Part shown: positions 21,948 through 32,911 of the stretch, piece by piece
Numbering within the stretch: position 1 is the stretch's first letter
How the letters are laid out: each line of letters starts with the position of its first letter
Assembly: GCA_026122225.1 (NCBI GenBank)
Contig: JANEZZ010001952.1
Location: 558,001-622,000 of the forward strand
DNA from: Heloderma charlesbogerti
Taxonomy: Eukaryota; Chordata; Lepidosauria; Squamata; Helodermatidae
Direction of reading: 5' to 3'
DNA length: 64,000 nucleotides
Position numbers and translations under genes: made by a program
Notes under the pieces: model-generated
Seen by the model: only the letters and a program-made list of their open reading frames with translations
Databases searched by the model: none
Told to the model about the DNA's origin: nothing

Positions 21948-22018
21948 GGAAGGCCTGGCGTGCTATGGTCCATGGGGTCACGAAGAGTCGGACACGACTG
22001 AACGACTGAACAACAACA
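21948..22018 (+). mobile_element. 71-bp BovB insertion, 9-bp TSD
   Basis: Only the last 71 bp of BovB are present (GGAAGGCCTGGCGTGCTATG to the ACAACA tail), flanked by ATGTAAACA at 21939-21947 and 22019-22027. It is a genuine retroposition event that aborted almost at once, and its sequence is essentially the same as the 3' end of 16087-17612. Confidence 0.93.
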
Positions 22019-22530
22019 ATGTAAACATCAATATAATGATAATAAAGCTAGTCAGTTGAACAAATTCTGGCATTCACAGTGGACATAACAGTCACCTTAT
22101 GAGGCAAAAAGGCTTCTCTTAAAAAATGTATTTGCCTGCCATATTTGGAACCATTCAGTTCAATATCCTGAACTGTTGATAGCATGATTATTTTAATTTT
22201 ATTTACACCTTTCTTTCCAGCCAATCTGGGATGCCCCCCCAACTCCACCCGCCAGCTTCCAACAATAGCTTACAATTAAAGCCCACACAAAGGTACAATA
22301 TCATTAGGGATACAATTATATACAATTCAATGAATTTAATTCATTCATAATTAGGGATACATGAATGTTTGGGTGGTCAATATTTCCTGCACCCTGATGA
22401 TTGGCTTATATGGGCTCTTCTCTCCTGAAGGACAATGCAGAAGAACATGAAGATGGACTCAGGGGCCTGGCTGATGGCAAAGATGTCTACCCATTGAAGC
22501 ACTCCCTCTTTTTTTAGCATCACTTAAAAT

Positions 22531-23102
22531 TAGGGATGGCTGAGTGTCCGGTTGGGGCTAGACAACCGGCGAGAAGTTGCAGGTTCGGGCCCCTCAGATG
22601 CCAGTTTGTGGACCTGAGCTCTTGCCCGACTTGTGGCATGCTGCTGAGTCAGGCAAGAGCTTGGGCTCCTGCTCCCTATCAGCAAGGAGAGGGGAGGAAA
22701 GCAGCACCTCTCCTTCTTCCTCCATCCTTGTATAGTGGCAGTGGCATGGGACAGGCTGGTTGTTTTCCATAAGTTTTCCTGGCCTTATGGAAAATGACTA
22801 GCTTGTCCCTTGCCACCATCACTGTAGCAGGTGGAGGCAGAGGGAAGAAGGAGGCACCTATCCTCTTCTCCCCCCACCACCTGCTGGAGGCCAAGGCCAG
22901 AGGCTGGGGGCTGGCCACCGAATCCCTCCTTCCCTGCGCTGGCCCTTGACAATCAGAATGAGGAAGAGGGGCGGCTCACGCAGGTTGCAGGCAGGCGAGG
23001 CTAGCAGGGAAGGCCACTGAGCAGGCCCAGGCTGTGTGAGCTGCGGGGGGCAGTTCGTCAAGCTCCCCCCACCCCGGATGGAGATGGGCTCATCCATCCC
23101 TA
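22531..23102. mobile_element. Family V MITE, near-perfect TSD
   Basis: TAGGGATGGCTGAG to TCATCCATCCCTA, flanked by CTTAAAAT (22523-22530) and CTTTAAAT (23103-23110), 7 of 8 matching. It contains an inverted CAGGCAAGAGCT/AGCTCTTGCCCGAC pair, a hairpin TTTTCCATAAG...CTTATGGAAAA near 22763-22797 and an internal GCGCTGGCCCTTGACAATC block. A second copy is at 48277-49104. Confidence 0.85.
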
Positions 23103-23341
23103 CTTTAAATCAGGGGTGTTGAACCTCTTTCAGCCTGAGGGATGAATTCCATTTTCAAGAAGCTGTTGAGGCTCCCATTCCAGTGGTGGGTGGGGACCAA
23201 GGCGAAAGGGGCATAGTCAAAATACAAAACATACCAGTATATTTTAGCTTGAAGTGCTTAAAGCCAGTAACAAAGCCTTGAGAGATGCATTCCAGCCTTT
23301 TAGAATGGGGGGGGAACACTGCTCAAAAGCTGTGAAACTAC

Positions 23342-23728
23342 TAGGGGTGTACGAAACTCCGCTTATCTGGCTCCACTGGGGTCCGCAGGTGGGGGGAGGC
23401 AATCTGTTCCTCCCCCTGGAATCCTCAACGGGGGGGGAGGTGATGCGTTCCTCCCCCTGGAATCCTCAACGGGGGGGGGAGGTGATCCGTTTCTCCTCCC
23501 CGGAATCCTGCCCAGCTGGCTCCACTCCATGGCCATTCTACGGGGCTGCCGGCCGGGCCAACTCGCAGCGGGGCCTCCAGCCGCTGCCGGGCTGCTGCGA
23601 ACGCAAATGGCATCCTGCATGGGGGACGCCATTTGCTTCCCTACACTGGCCCATGATAGGCTACGTAAATATATACATAGCCTATCACGGGCCTGGCATA
23701 TAGGGACGCAAATGGCTGCTGCTATGAC
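23342..23728 (-). mobile_element. Family P element, truncated on the right
   Basis: TAGGGGTGTACGAAACTCCG is a beta-type left end; then come three near-identical GGGGGGAGGTGATCCG blocks, a GCAAATGGC hairpin near 23602-23632 and a GATAGGCTACGTAAATATAT hairpin near 23655-23690. No right terminus is present. Confidence 0.75.
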
Positions 23729-24210
23729 TTACTACTGCAGAGTAAATGTATGGAGCAAGCAGATGGAGTTGATCCTTCAGCATTTAAGTGTGTGTGTAAG
23801 GGAGAACTCAGGCAGTGATCCTTAATTAGAGAATTGGGTGTTACACGCATGTCCCTATTTTCACCTGTGAAATGATGCTGGAGGGAGTGTGCTTGGCAGA
23901 TTGGGAGGAAGCCAAACAAGAAAAGGGGAGCCCAGTAGAATATGGTGAAGACAGAAGATGACACATGGCCTGGCTATCCCTGGCAACTCAGGGGTACTGT
24001 CTGTTTGATCCACAAGAAAGCAGAGCTAATAGCAGAAGTTTACATCAAGCTAAACAGAAAATAGCCAAACCCCTTGGTTCTCACCATAAGATTTTGCTCC
24101 TCCTTTTGGAGATCCTGAGAAGAAGGATAATCTTCTGAACCTTCATCTCAAATCTCAAGACTCAGAAAACCTACCTATGCTGCATGCATTCTACATCCAG
24201 GGTTGGTGCA
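23729..24210. other. No recognised feature
   Basis: Plain sequence between two P elements; the stretch before 24211 may be the left part of the host repeat that resumes at 25573. Confidence 0.4.
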
Positions 24211-25572
24211 TTAGGGATGTACAAAAGTCACTTACCTGTACGCGGATTATGCTGATGCTGGGGGGGGAGGCGCTCCGTCCCTCCCCCCCAAATTCTGCCC
24301 GGCGGGGAGGCACTCCGTACCTCCCCCCCCCGGAATCCTGGCCAGCCGGCTCCGCTCCACAGGGATTCTGCGGAGCCGCAGGCCGGCTCCGCCAGTGGCC
24401 AGACATCCGGCTGCTGGCTAGCAGGGACACAAATGGAGGTGGCTGTAGCTGCTGCCGTTTGCGTCCCTGCAGTCAGCCGTGATAGGCTACGTAAATGTTT
24501 ACGTAGCCTATCACGGCTGATTAAAAACAAAACAAAAAAAAGTGCGTACTCATTTGCATTCCTTATTTTGGCACGTCTTAGTCTACGTAAACATTTACGT
24601 AGACTATGGCGAAAATAAGGGGAATGCAAATAGCGTAGACGCTATGCTATTTGCGTTCCCCTTATTTTCGCTGTAGTCTATGTAAATGTTTACGTAGACT
24701 AAGACGTGCCAAAATAAGGAACGCAAATGAGTACGCACTTTTTTTTGTTTTGTTTTGTTTTTAATCAGCCGTGATAGGCTATGTAAACATTTACGTAGCC
24801 TATCATGTTTTTTTGTTTTGTTTTTTGTTTTTAACTTGGAAATGGCGATGGCAGCAGCCAGTCAGAAGACGGGCCATAGGGATGTACGAAAGGGACTTAC
24901 CTTGTCCCGCAGCTTTTTTCGCGGTGGGGGGGAGGCGCTTCGCTTCTCCCCCCAAAGTTCATGTGAGGGGGGGTGTCTTCCCTCCTTGCCCGGCTGAAAT
25001 TCAGGCTGGGGGGGAGGCTTCCCGCCTCGCCCGGCCGAAATTCAAGCCGGGGAGAAGTGCCCCGTCTCCCCGGCCACGAACTTCAAAAGAAAAGTAAAAA
25101 AAAAAAAAAAGCCCCGTGATAGGCTACGTAACGATTTATGTAGCCTATCACAGCTAGATCTGCAAAGTCAGCCGTGATAGGCTACGTTAATCGTCACGTA
25201 GCCTATCACGGGTGACTTAAAAAAAAAAAAAGCGCGTACGCTAATGGCGGCCCCCATAGGGAGCCGCCATTCACGTTCCTTATTTGGTCCCTGTAGTCTA
25301 TGTAAAGATTTACATAGCCTACGGCTAAAATAAGGGCAATGCTATTTGCTGGAGCCGCCGCCGGAGCCTCCAGAGCCGCCGGAGCCGCCGGAGCCGCTGC
25401 CGGAGCCGCTGCCGGAGCCGCCGGAGCTGCCGCCGCTGCCAGGAAGATCCGCCCCACGTAAGTCCCATCCCGGGGGGGGCGGGGGGGGGCGTTCCACCAC
25501 CGATTTTGGGGGGCTGAATGCGCTGGCATTCGGCCTCCCCGAGATCCATGGCGGAACTTTTGTACATCCCTA
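24211..25572 (-). mobile_element. Composite family P element
   Basis: Outer ends: TAGGGATGTACAAAAGTCAC at 24212 (beta) and ACTTTTGTACATCCCTA at 25572 (alpha type). TTGGTGCA before and TTGGTGCT after suggest a single TSD (7 of 8). A second complete beta start (TAGGGATGTACGAAAGGG) lies inside at about 24889, so this looks like one P element that acquired part of a second. Large palindromic cores occur at about 24470-24800 and 25105-25330. Confidence 0.78.
25346..25440. repeat. GGAGCCGCC/GAGCCGCTG GC-rich array
   Basis: Imperfect 9-12-bp repeats of GCCGGAGCCGCC type inside the alpha-side cassette of the composite P element. The same cassette in other copies is shorter, so it has expanded here. 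Confidence 0.8.
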
Positions 25573-26560
25573 TTGGTGCTAAAGGTAGGCATGGCTGGGC
25601 ATCTGCTGAGTACCTGCACAACAACCAACCTGGGACTAGGGATGTCAGAAAATTCTGCCATGGACTCAGATGAGGCTGGATTCTTTGGAATCCAGCCTCC
25701 AGAATCCGTGGCGGAATGGCACAACTCACCTCTGCATCCAGAGGATTTCCCGCGGAACAGCACTCCAGCTCTGTAGTGCAGGCCATATGGTAATTGCAGC
25801 TGCCATTACTGTATTGCTGGGAGAAATACAGCCAAAAGTGGCGTAGTGATGGGGCTCTGTTGCTGTTCCTCTTCTGCGTGCTGGCCTTTGACAGCCGGCA
25901 CATGGAAGGGACGGTGACAGCACACCAACACTCTTGCCCTGAGAAGGACAGGATGAGAGTGTTGTTGGCTGTGCCGAGGCCCTCTTCCCCGAGCTGACCT
26001 TTGACAGCTGGTGCGTGGAAGAGGGAAGAGACGACATCAGCCAGCGATAGGGTAATGGCAGCCGCCATTACCGTATCACCGGGTACAGGTGGTAAACCCC
26101 TGAGTTTAACCTAATTGCAGCTGTTTACAGCTCTATTTAGGTAAAAAAAAAGCACTTTACAGCTGCAAGTGGCATGCACTATGCCATTTGCGGCTGTATT
26201 TCTCCCAGCAATACGGCAATGGTGGCTGCCATTACTGTATTGCCCGAGCTACGGAGCCAGAGTGTGGCTCCGCGAAATCCTCCAGACATGGAGCCGCTCC
26301 GGAGGATTCTGGGGGAGGGGGGAGGAACGGCTCACCTTCCCCCCCCAGTGGACACCACCATGGAAGGGATGTTAAGGAATCCATCCATCCCTAGCTGGGA
26401 CCCACTGATGAGATCCCCCTGGACTTGGGCCTCCTCTCCCTCATTGCATCCTGCATGTTCACCTGCCTCTCACTCTGGCCCAGACAAAGGTGGTGGTGAA
26501 AAGGAGGAGTAGTAGATGGCTCAACTGGCTTCCTACTGGCTCAACCCACCCTCTGAGCCA
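25573..26560. repeat. Dispersed repeat Q, split by a W element
   Basis: 25573-25636 (AAAGGTAGGCATGGCTGGGCATC) and 26394-26560 (CCTGCCTCTCACTCTGGCCCAGAC) are colinear with 49180-49390. The W element at 25637-26393 and the P composite at 24211-25572 both inserted into it. Nature unknown. Confidence 0.55.
25637..26393. mobile_element. Family W MITE, near-perfect TSD
   Basis: TAGGGATGTCAGAAAATTCTG to TCCATCCATCCCTA, flanked by CCTGGGAC (25629-25636) and GCTGGGAC (26394-26401). Core palindromes use GGTAATGGCAGCCGCC / ATTACCGTATC arms and CTGCAAGTGGCATG / CATTTGCGGCTG arms rather than P modules. CAACTCACCTCTG near 25725 is a reverse donor-like motif pointing out of the left end. A block GCTGGCCTTTGACAGCCGGC is shared with family V. 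Confidence 0.86.
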
Positions 26561-27000
26561 CCCGAGCTGCCCCTCCTCTCCACGCCAAGGACTCTGTCAA
26601 GCCCTTGGGCTTTATGTGCACAAGGGATTGACTGCTAAGTCCTCCATGCAGCCGGCCCACAGCGCTCTCTCCTTGGCCTCCTTGAGAGGAGGCCAGGGTG
26701 AGAGTTCCGGGGCACCACTGAGGTTCTTCCTCCCCATGCCGGCTGTCAAGGTCTTCCTTAACAGCTGGCATGGGGAGGATGGGTCCTGGCGCAGACAGCT
26801 CCCAGCACTCCCGCCCTGGGGTGCCACAGTGCTCCCGAGCACTCACCAAACTCCAGGGCGCTTGGCAACCAGGTCCATCAGCACCCCAGGGCTCAGTGAG
26901 CAGGGTCCAGGAGGCTGGGTGGGGGGCGTCCGTTGGAATCCACCCCCTTTTCAGACTCACGCGACATCCCTTCGCCAATGTAGGCCCTGCTGCAAACCTA
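26561..27000. repeat. Family V/Z-like fragments
   Basis: Contains GAGGAGGCCAGGGTGAGAG and ATGCCGGCTGTCAAGG...AACAGCTGGCATGGGGAGG, the repeat unit of family V (48431-48780), then GGTCCAGGAGGCTGG as in Z remnants. No clear termini. Confidence 0.5.
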
Positions 27001-27285
27001 ACTGGGCGGGAGGTGAGGCAGAGCTCACAGGCAGAGCATCATGAGCTCCACTGCATTGTCCCTAGGAATGAGCAAATCTGTCAGTTTTGCTTTCTCCCAT
27101 ACTCATTTTAAAAAGCCTCAAGTTCTTTCTCTCCTGAATATGAAGTTGGTGAATTTCTTATAAAAACTGAACTGAACTGACATTCTCACCCATCTCCACC
27201 AGCCAAATTCAACACCTACAGATAGTCCCAGTATGGAGAGGACTGTGATGTACTTGCTTGCCACATCACTGTTGAAGACGAGGAG

Positions 27286-27801
27286 TAGGGATGGGCGGGC
27301 ACCCCCCTGTCTGGGTTCACTGGGCACCCACCAAGCCCCTGCTCACACACCCTGAGATCCCCTGCCCCCACTCTCCGAGCCACCCACACTCATCCCGGGC
27401 CCATCCAGCAATCTCTGCAGCCACCATGTTGTTAAAAAGAAGAAGAAAAAAGTGCCTGCAGCTATGCATTTGCACACATTTGCTCATACGTGGTGCTGTG
27501 AATGGACGATATGTGCAAGATTACAAGCATAACTGGACCATTTACACCTGTACCCTTGCACATATCAGCCATTCATAGTGCCATTGCGTATAAGAGCAAA
27601 TGTGCCCATATCTGCCAGTGCCATTTTTTTTACAAACTGGTGGCCCCAGAGATTGCTGGATGAGCTTGGGGTGAGTGTGGGTGGCTCAGCAAGCAGGGGT
27701 GGGGGGTAAGGGGCTTTTCAGGCATGGCTTGGGGCAGCAGAACAGGGGTGGGGGGAGACCACCGGACTCCTGGACCCAATTGGGTGCCCGCACCATCCCT
27801 A
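27286..27801. mobile_element. Family Z MITE, weak TSD
   Basis: TAGGGATGGGCGGGCACC to GCACCATCCCTA; flanks ACGAGGAG and ATGGGGAG match at 6 of 8. The core is a loose palindrome containing TGCACATATCAGCCATTC and its partner. Near the right end is GGGGTGAGTGTGGGTGGCTC; the left carries the mirrored GAGCCACCCACACTCATCCC. Confidence 0.78.
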
Positions 27802-28059
27802 ATGGGGAGCCTGTCACAAAAAAGAGGGGACAACCCTAATTCAACACAAATATGGTTGACTACACAGGGGTTCAAATCCACACTTTTAAGAGCCAGGCAC
27901 TCCAAGCTCTGGGCCTACATTGATAAATGCATCCACTGTGGTTTCCCCCACATTCAAAACCTTTCAATCTCACGTTATTTTTGTCCTGAATATGGAGGAC
28001 TTCATGAATTTTGGTAAATTCTTATCAACACTGAGCCAAAACTAATTTCTTTCTACTGC

Positions 28060-28310
28060 TGCTCCCACACACTCATCCCCAATATAAGAATGTGCACAAA
28101 TGCACTTCAATCAATGGGAGAAGAATGTGCACATTTCAAAGATGTGCATAATGGATGAATCCGTTTTGGAAAATATGCATACAAATGTGAAAAATCCAAA
28201 AAGAGAAAGCTTGCAATCTGATACAGACTCGAGTCAGAAAGAACTTCAAGGTGGAATTCTGAGAACTTCGGCAATGCTAGAGTTTTGCTGATTCACACAT
28301 CACTATATAC
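28060..28310. mobile_element. Degenerate family X relic
   Basis: Repeated ATGTGCACA, AATGTGCACATTTC and ATGTGCATAATGG motifs and a decayed end GATTCACACATCAC. Termini not intact. Confidence 0.4.
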
Positions 28311-28671
28311 GACATCATGCCTCACCCATCTGTTAAGGACATTCTCACCCCTTCCACCTGAGGTAATAATGCTGGCTTGCTTGTATTCTCCCTTACAAAA
28401 AGTAATCCAGGCCAAGTCTGCTTCCTTTATGCCAATATGGCACGGCAATATCCAAGATTTACAACATCCACTCTTATCCGCTTCACCCTGAAATCGTTGT
28501 AGCCTCCCCCCCCGAAACACATATTAGCAAAATTGCAACAGTCTAGTTCATTGGCAACCAGTGACCTTTTCACAGCTTGAAGCTGCTTCCTTTGATGTCC
28601 TACTGAGCTTTGGGTGAATTTGTCTTTTAAAAACTCTTTGAGGTCAGAGCTCAAAACAAATAATTAACTTA

Positions 28672-28699
28672 GAGAGAGAGAGAGAGAGAGAGAGAGCAG
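28672..28699. repeat. (GA)n microsatellite
   Basis: About 13 GA units. Confidence 0.88.
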
Positions 28700-28834
28700 A
28701 GAATAAGCGGGGAGGGAAGACATCCAGATCTGAGCTGTTACACTGAGGCCTGCATTTGCAGGCTGGCCTTATTGGATCTTGATGTGAAAATAAATCAGCT
28801 TTACTCAGTTTCAGGAGAAATTTTGATAAATTAG

Positions 28835-29051
28835 CAGTGGAGGCTGTTGGCTCTGATTTCAGTGGGGCTGTGAATCTGCTCAGGGTTTCAGTCAGAACCA
28901 GTCAGAACTCTAGAGTTATCCAAGGTGCTGAACCCAATCCACCAAATGGCTTCAGTAGCTTGGATAGCTCTTTTAAAGTTCTGACTGGTTCTGACTGAAC
29001 CCCAGAGAGGATTCACGGCCACATGGAAATCAGAGCCACCAGCCTACACTG
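28835..29051. mobile_element. Hairpin MITE (hAT-like), near-perfect TSD
   Basis: CAGTGGAGGCTGTTGGCTC to GCCACCAGCCTACACTG; flanks TAAATTAG (28827-28834) and TAAATGAG (29052-29059) match at 7 of 8. Almost the whole element is one inverted repeat around a short AT-rich centre. A relative lies at about 42981-43158. Confidence 0.85.
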
Positions 29052-29069
29052 TAAATGAGCCCAACTCAA

Positions 29070-29290
29070 ATAACTTTAAACCTGGATCAGACAAAAGGTT
29101 CCATCTAGTGCTGTACCCTGGTTCCCACTGTGGCCAACTAGATATTTCCTGGAAGCCCACACGTAGGGCATAAAGGCAATAAATTTCCCCCTCCACTGTT
29201 GCCCCACAGCAACATGTATTCAGTGGCGTGCTGCCTCTGAACATGGGGGTTCTAATATCTATTTAGCTATGATGACTAATAACCTCTGAT
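29070..29290 (-). mobile_element. CR1 3' region fragment, antisense
   Basis: CCTGGATCAGACAAAAGGTT...GGTTCCCACTGTGGCCAAC...GTGCTGCCTCTGAACATGG follows the order of the CR1 3' region at 10163-10370. Confidence 0.65.
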
Positions 29291-29324
29291 AAATAATCCA
29301 GTTATCCAGGCGAGGGAAGGGCAG

Positions 29325-29526
29325 GGGAAGGGCCATAGCTCAGTGTGATAGAACACATGCTTTGCATTCAGAGGGTCCCAGGTTTGATCCCTGTCTTCTC
29401 CAGGTAGGGGGAGGAAAGAATCCTGCCTGAAACCCTGGAGAACTGCTGCCAGTCAGTGTCGACAATACTGGGCTAGATGGACCAATGGTCTGACTCAGTA
29501 TAAGGCAGCTGATTATATTCCTGTGT
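29325..29526 (+). mobile_element. tRNA-derived SINE
   Basis: A pol III head is visible: A-box-like TAGCTCAGTGTG near 29336 and B-box-like GGTTTGATCCC at 29391. The body continues CCTGCCTGAAACCCTGGAG, CTGCCAGTCAGTGTCG, CTAGATGGACCAATGGTCTG, a SINE body widespread in reptiles. Fragments recur at 58395-60010 (split) and 60270-60432. Confidence 0.85.
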
Positions 29527-29679
29527 AAGGGCCTGATCCATCATTCCCAGGCAGCAGAAGGTGCTGAGGCTCTAAGAAGCACCCCACTTGAAATAGACTG
29601 CTGTTGCTGTCAGCTGGTGAACCATTTTCCCCATAGGCTGGTGAAGCACCTTATAACCAGGGCTGGGAGAAATGCAAAG

Positions 29680-30012
29680 TGAGATTCTTCATTCCTCCCC
29701 CCACCTCCCCCAAGCTCAGTCCTTCTCATTCCCATTCCCAAATGCAAGTGTTTTGTTTCTTTTCAAGCAAAAAAGGTACATTTTTGGTGTGCATTTTTTA
29801 AAGCGTGCACCCCAAATGCACACTTCCCCCAAATAGACTAAAGCATGAAAGTGCACATAAAAAAAATGCACATGTTTCAAATGCAAGTGCAACTTCAGGT
29901 TCAGGAATTTGTCTTTCCAGAAAATTGTACTCTGATTTGCATTCATGTTTGGCATTGTGAATGGGGGCAATTTGAAGTAAAAACACACCCAATGAAAATT
30001 CTTATGCATCCC
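29680..30012. mobile_element. Family X element, right end decayed
   Basis: TGTGCATTTTTTAAAGCGTG, AATGCACACTTCCC, AAGTGCACATAAAAAAAATG and the end TTCTTATGCATCCCTG (expected CATCCCTA). Confidence 0.5.
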
Positions 30013-30243
30013 TGCCTATAGCAACCCAAGAATAGTTGGTGCTAGATTAGATAAAGGGCTGCTACCATGTTTGCTTGGAACAGGCTTCTCTATGAAAAGC
30101 TGAGACTTATGTTCTGGGACTAAGCTCTTCAGGACACAAATCACTGGGGGGGGGGAAGTACTTTGGGGTGGAGGGAATCTCCTCCAGCTCTGGACTTCAC
30201 TTTACTCTGTCAGTAGACAGGGTGCTCTAAGTCTAGTACAAGC

Positions 30244-30370
30244 TTCCCCAACCTGGTGCCCTCCTGATGTTTTGGACTTCACCCCCATCAGCCCCAGACA
30301 GCATGGCAAATGGTCAGGATTCCTGGAATTTGTAGTCCAAGACATCTGGAGGACACTAGGTGAAGGCTGG
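30244..30370. mobile_element. Hairpin MITE, CTTCCCCAACCTGGTGCC type
   Basis: Left arm CTTCCCCAACCTGGTGCC and right arm GGACACTAGGTGAAGG are inverted around a short centre (CCCCAGACAGCATGGC). A very common amniote hairpin MITE, usually assigned to hAT; the TSD is not clear here. Confidence 0.65.
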
Positions 30371-30386
30371 TCTACTAGAGTGATGT

Positions 30387-30388
<2 letters not shown>

Positions 30389-30420
<32 letters not shown>
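30389..30420. repeat. (CA)n microsatellite
   Basis: About 16 CA units without interruption. Confidence 0.92.
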
Positions 30421-30421
<1 letters not shown>

Positions 30422-32184
30422 AAATACTCAAGAGTATGTGGTGGAGGGGAAGTGGAAACTGTTGGGCAAGTTTTACTATGTTGTTCTTTCTATCGAGGAA
30501 TTCGCTATGTTTTTACTACACCTATTTTACTCCCCCCCCCCCAAAAAAGCCAGGTGGATCAAAATAATGTGATCTTTCTGTTCTTCTTTCTTATCGGGAC
30601 CCTCAGATTACAGATAAGGTGGCCAGGTTTTGTGCAGCTGCTACTGCTTGACACAGACTTTTGATAAAATACTACCATTCCAACAGGCTAACTCTCCACT
30701 GTTATGTTAGTTTGTAATGTATAATTATGTACACAGAGTGTAAATATTGTACATTGCATGTGCTGATATATAATCATCATAATAAAATATATCATCAATT
30801 TATCAGTCATCCATCTGTTATCCATCTGTCATCCATCCATCTACAGGAGCAGAGCATGGGTAACATTAGGAACTTTGGTTTAAGTTGGCATTCTTCACAA
30901 CAAGATCCAAGGGCCAGTGGCAGCTCCCAGTCACCTGAAGTGCAGCCAGCCAGCCAGCCAGCCCCCCCATTGCTGCTCACTCTCAGCAGAGGTTCTGTAG
31001 ATTGGCCTTGTTGCTTGCTTTAGTGGTGGCCTGGCTGCTGTGATCTGGGCTTCTGGATTAGGCTTTCAGGTGTGGGGAGTCAGGGGACCTGATGCTCCTC
31101 AGCTGTGAGGTAGCTAGGCAGGGTGAGAGAAAGAAGAAAATGGAAGACTAATCAGCCAATTAACTGTTCCAGGGGAGTAAGCCAAGAGGCAAATAACAAT
31201 GTGATTGGCTAGCTGTAGTGGCGCACTGCACAAGAGCTGGAGGAGACTTGAATGTTCAGGTGAGAAAGTAACATGGATATGTGCTGGGGTATTTTGCAGT
31301 CCTGAAGAAAGAGGAGCACTCTCATTAATGACAGAAAAGATCCACCCCACAATAGAAGGATCAAGTGAGCCTGTCAGAACGTGCCTAGCAACTTGGTGAC
31401 TGACTGAAGCCATGCTTGAACAATGCAGAGAGGGATAGAGAGCAGAGAACCCAAAAGGCCTCCAGACGCACCTGGTGAACAGTGACACCACTTGAACAGG
31501 GGAGGGAAAGGGGAGAGCGCCCCCTGCAAACACACAGCCTGGGAAATGCCCCCAAGTGGCCTCAGTTGTGGTGTCTGGAGCCAAAGTGGCTCCTCCTTGA
31601 AAAACAGTGACGTTCACTGGTGTAGGTAGTGGAGTGCCCTTGTAAAGTAACAGAGAGGGAGTAACAGAACTGAGTCCAGAGCTGTTGTATGTGAAAAAAA
31701 TAAAAGTAAAATCCTAAGCCAATTTCAAGGCCAATTACAAGAGGTTTCCCAGAGGGGAAGGGGTGGAGGGAGGGGAGAGAGAAGTGAGGCAGCTCTGAGC
31801 TGAGGGCTGGTGCCCAGCGATGCTTCATTTTTCAGGGGGAAAGGAGGAGGAGCCTTGGCAGCCAGACAGCTGACCAAAGAGAGGGGGTTAGAGCAAGAAA
31901 GAAAGAGAGAGGGGCAATATTGAACATAGCCTTCCTTTAGGATGTATCAGAAACACAGCAGAGGGATTTGGAGCAGAGATCTTCAGCGTCAGGGTAAAGT
32001 TCAAAAGTGGAGATGAAACCAGTGTCCTGGGACCATGGCAAAGCCTTACCAGGCAGAGATTGGGGGATGTGAGAGGGCAAGAGCCAGCACCCAGACCTAG
32101 GCTACCAAAACCCTGTTGGGCAGAGTAGCCTCCTGTCAGACCAACTCTCAAGGACTGGGAAAGAGTCCAGGGGAAAGGAGGTGC

Positions 32185-32222
<38 letters not shown>

Positions 32223-32590
32223 CAATGTGGATATTATCAATCTTCCAAATAAAAATGTATGAAGGCCATTGAATTCAAGAGTTCAATGCTATTCATTATC
32301 TCACCAAAGAAAAACTGACCGAAAATGAAATTTCCAGGTAAATCAAGGGAGAAGGTGACCGCACTATTCTGATTAGAGGACTGCTTGACTCTGGATGTGT
32401 GTGTGTTTGGTCATACAAGTACTCAGTGGATTGTCCTGATTGCATTAGGAAAATGGATGTGTGTGAAGGTTTGAGGCCTACAGAGGCAAAGGGATAAAAG
32501 TTCAGGTTTAGAGGCCCAGCGTTTTTGTTGGGAAGGGGTATCCCTGAAGAGTAGTTTCATTTCCCTGGTTAAGTTTCATTTTCATTTCCC
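30421..32590. other. Mostly single-copy DNA with a (GA)n run
   Basis: No transposon boundary or convincing exon. Simple repeats: CCAGCCAGCCAG near 30946-30962 and (GA)n at 32190-32219. This is the longest stretch in the window free of recognisable mobile DNA. Confidence 0.45.
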
Positions 32591-32610
32591 CAGTTAAATT
32601 TCATTTCTTC

Positions 32611-32868
32611 CAGTTGGAGATGGCATTGTGATCAGAACTTTGCTGCATCTCTCCTGAGTTTCAGCTTTAAAAATACTCCTTTGAGACTGTCACATTACCT
32701 GGGTATTTGCTAATAACTTAGCTTAAGCTTTCATTTTTTTGTTTTCTACATTTATATCTGCTTGCTGTATGCAACTATCACATTAAACTTAGTTTAATAA
32801 GGTTATGCATCCGTGTGTGTGTGTGTGTATACAGATAAAATATTACTTTTAATACCCATTTTTTATTC

Positions 32869-32911
<43 letters not shown>

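Noticed and set aside
26490..27044. 184-codon frame as a host exon
   Set aside because: It spans Q, V and Z-like repeat pieces, and overlapping frames of similar length exist on the other strand.
27421..27580. Frame with a KRRRKK stretch as a small gene
   Set aside because: It lies inside the Z element and the basic run is an AGAAGAAGAAAA simple repeat.
30272..30664. 130-codon frame downstream of the hairpin MITE
   Set aside because: It reads through a MITE arm, a (CA)n run and a poly-C/poly-A stretch; no conserved feature.
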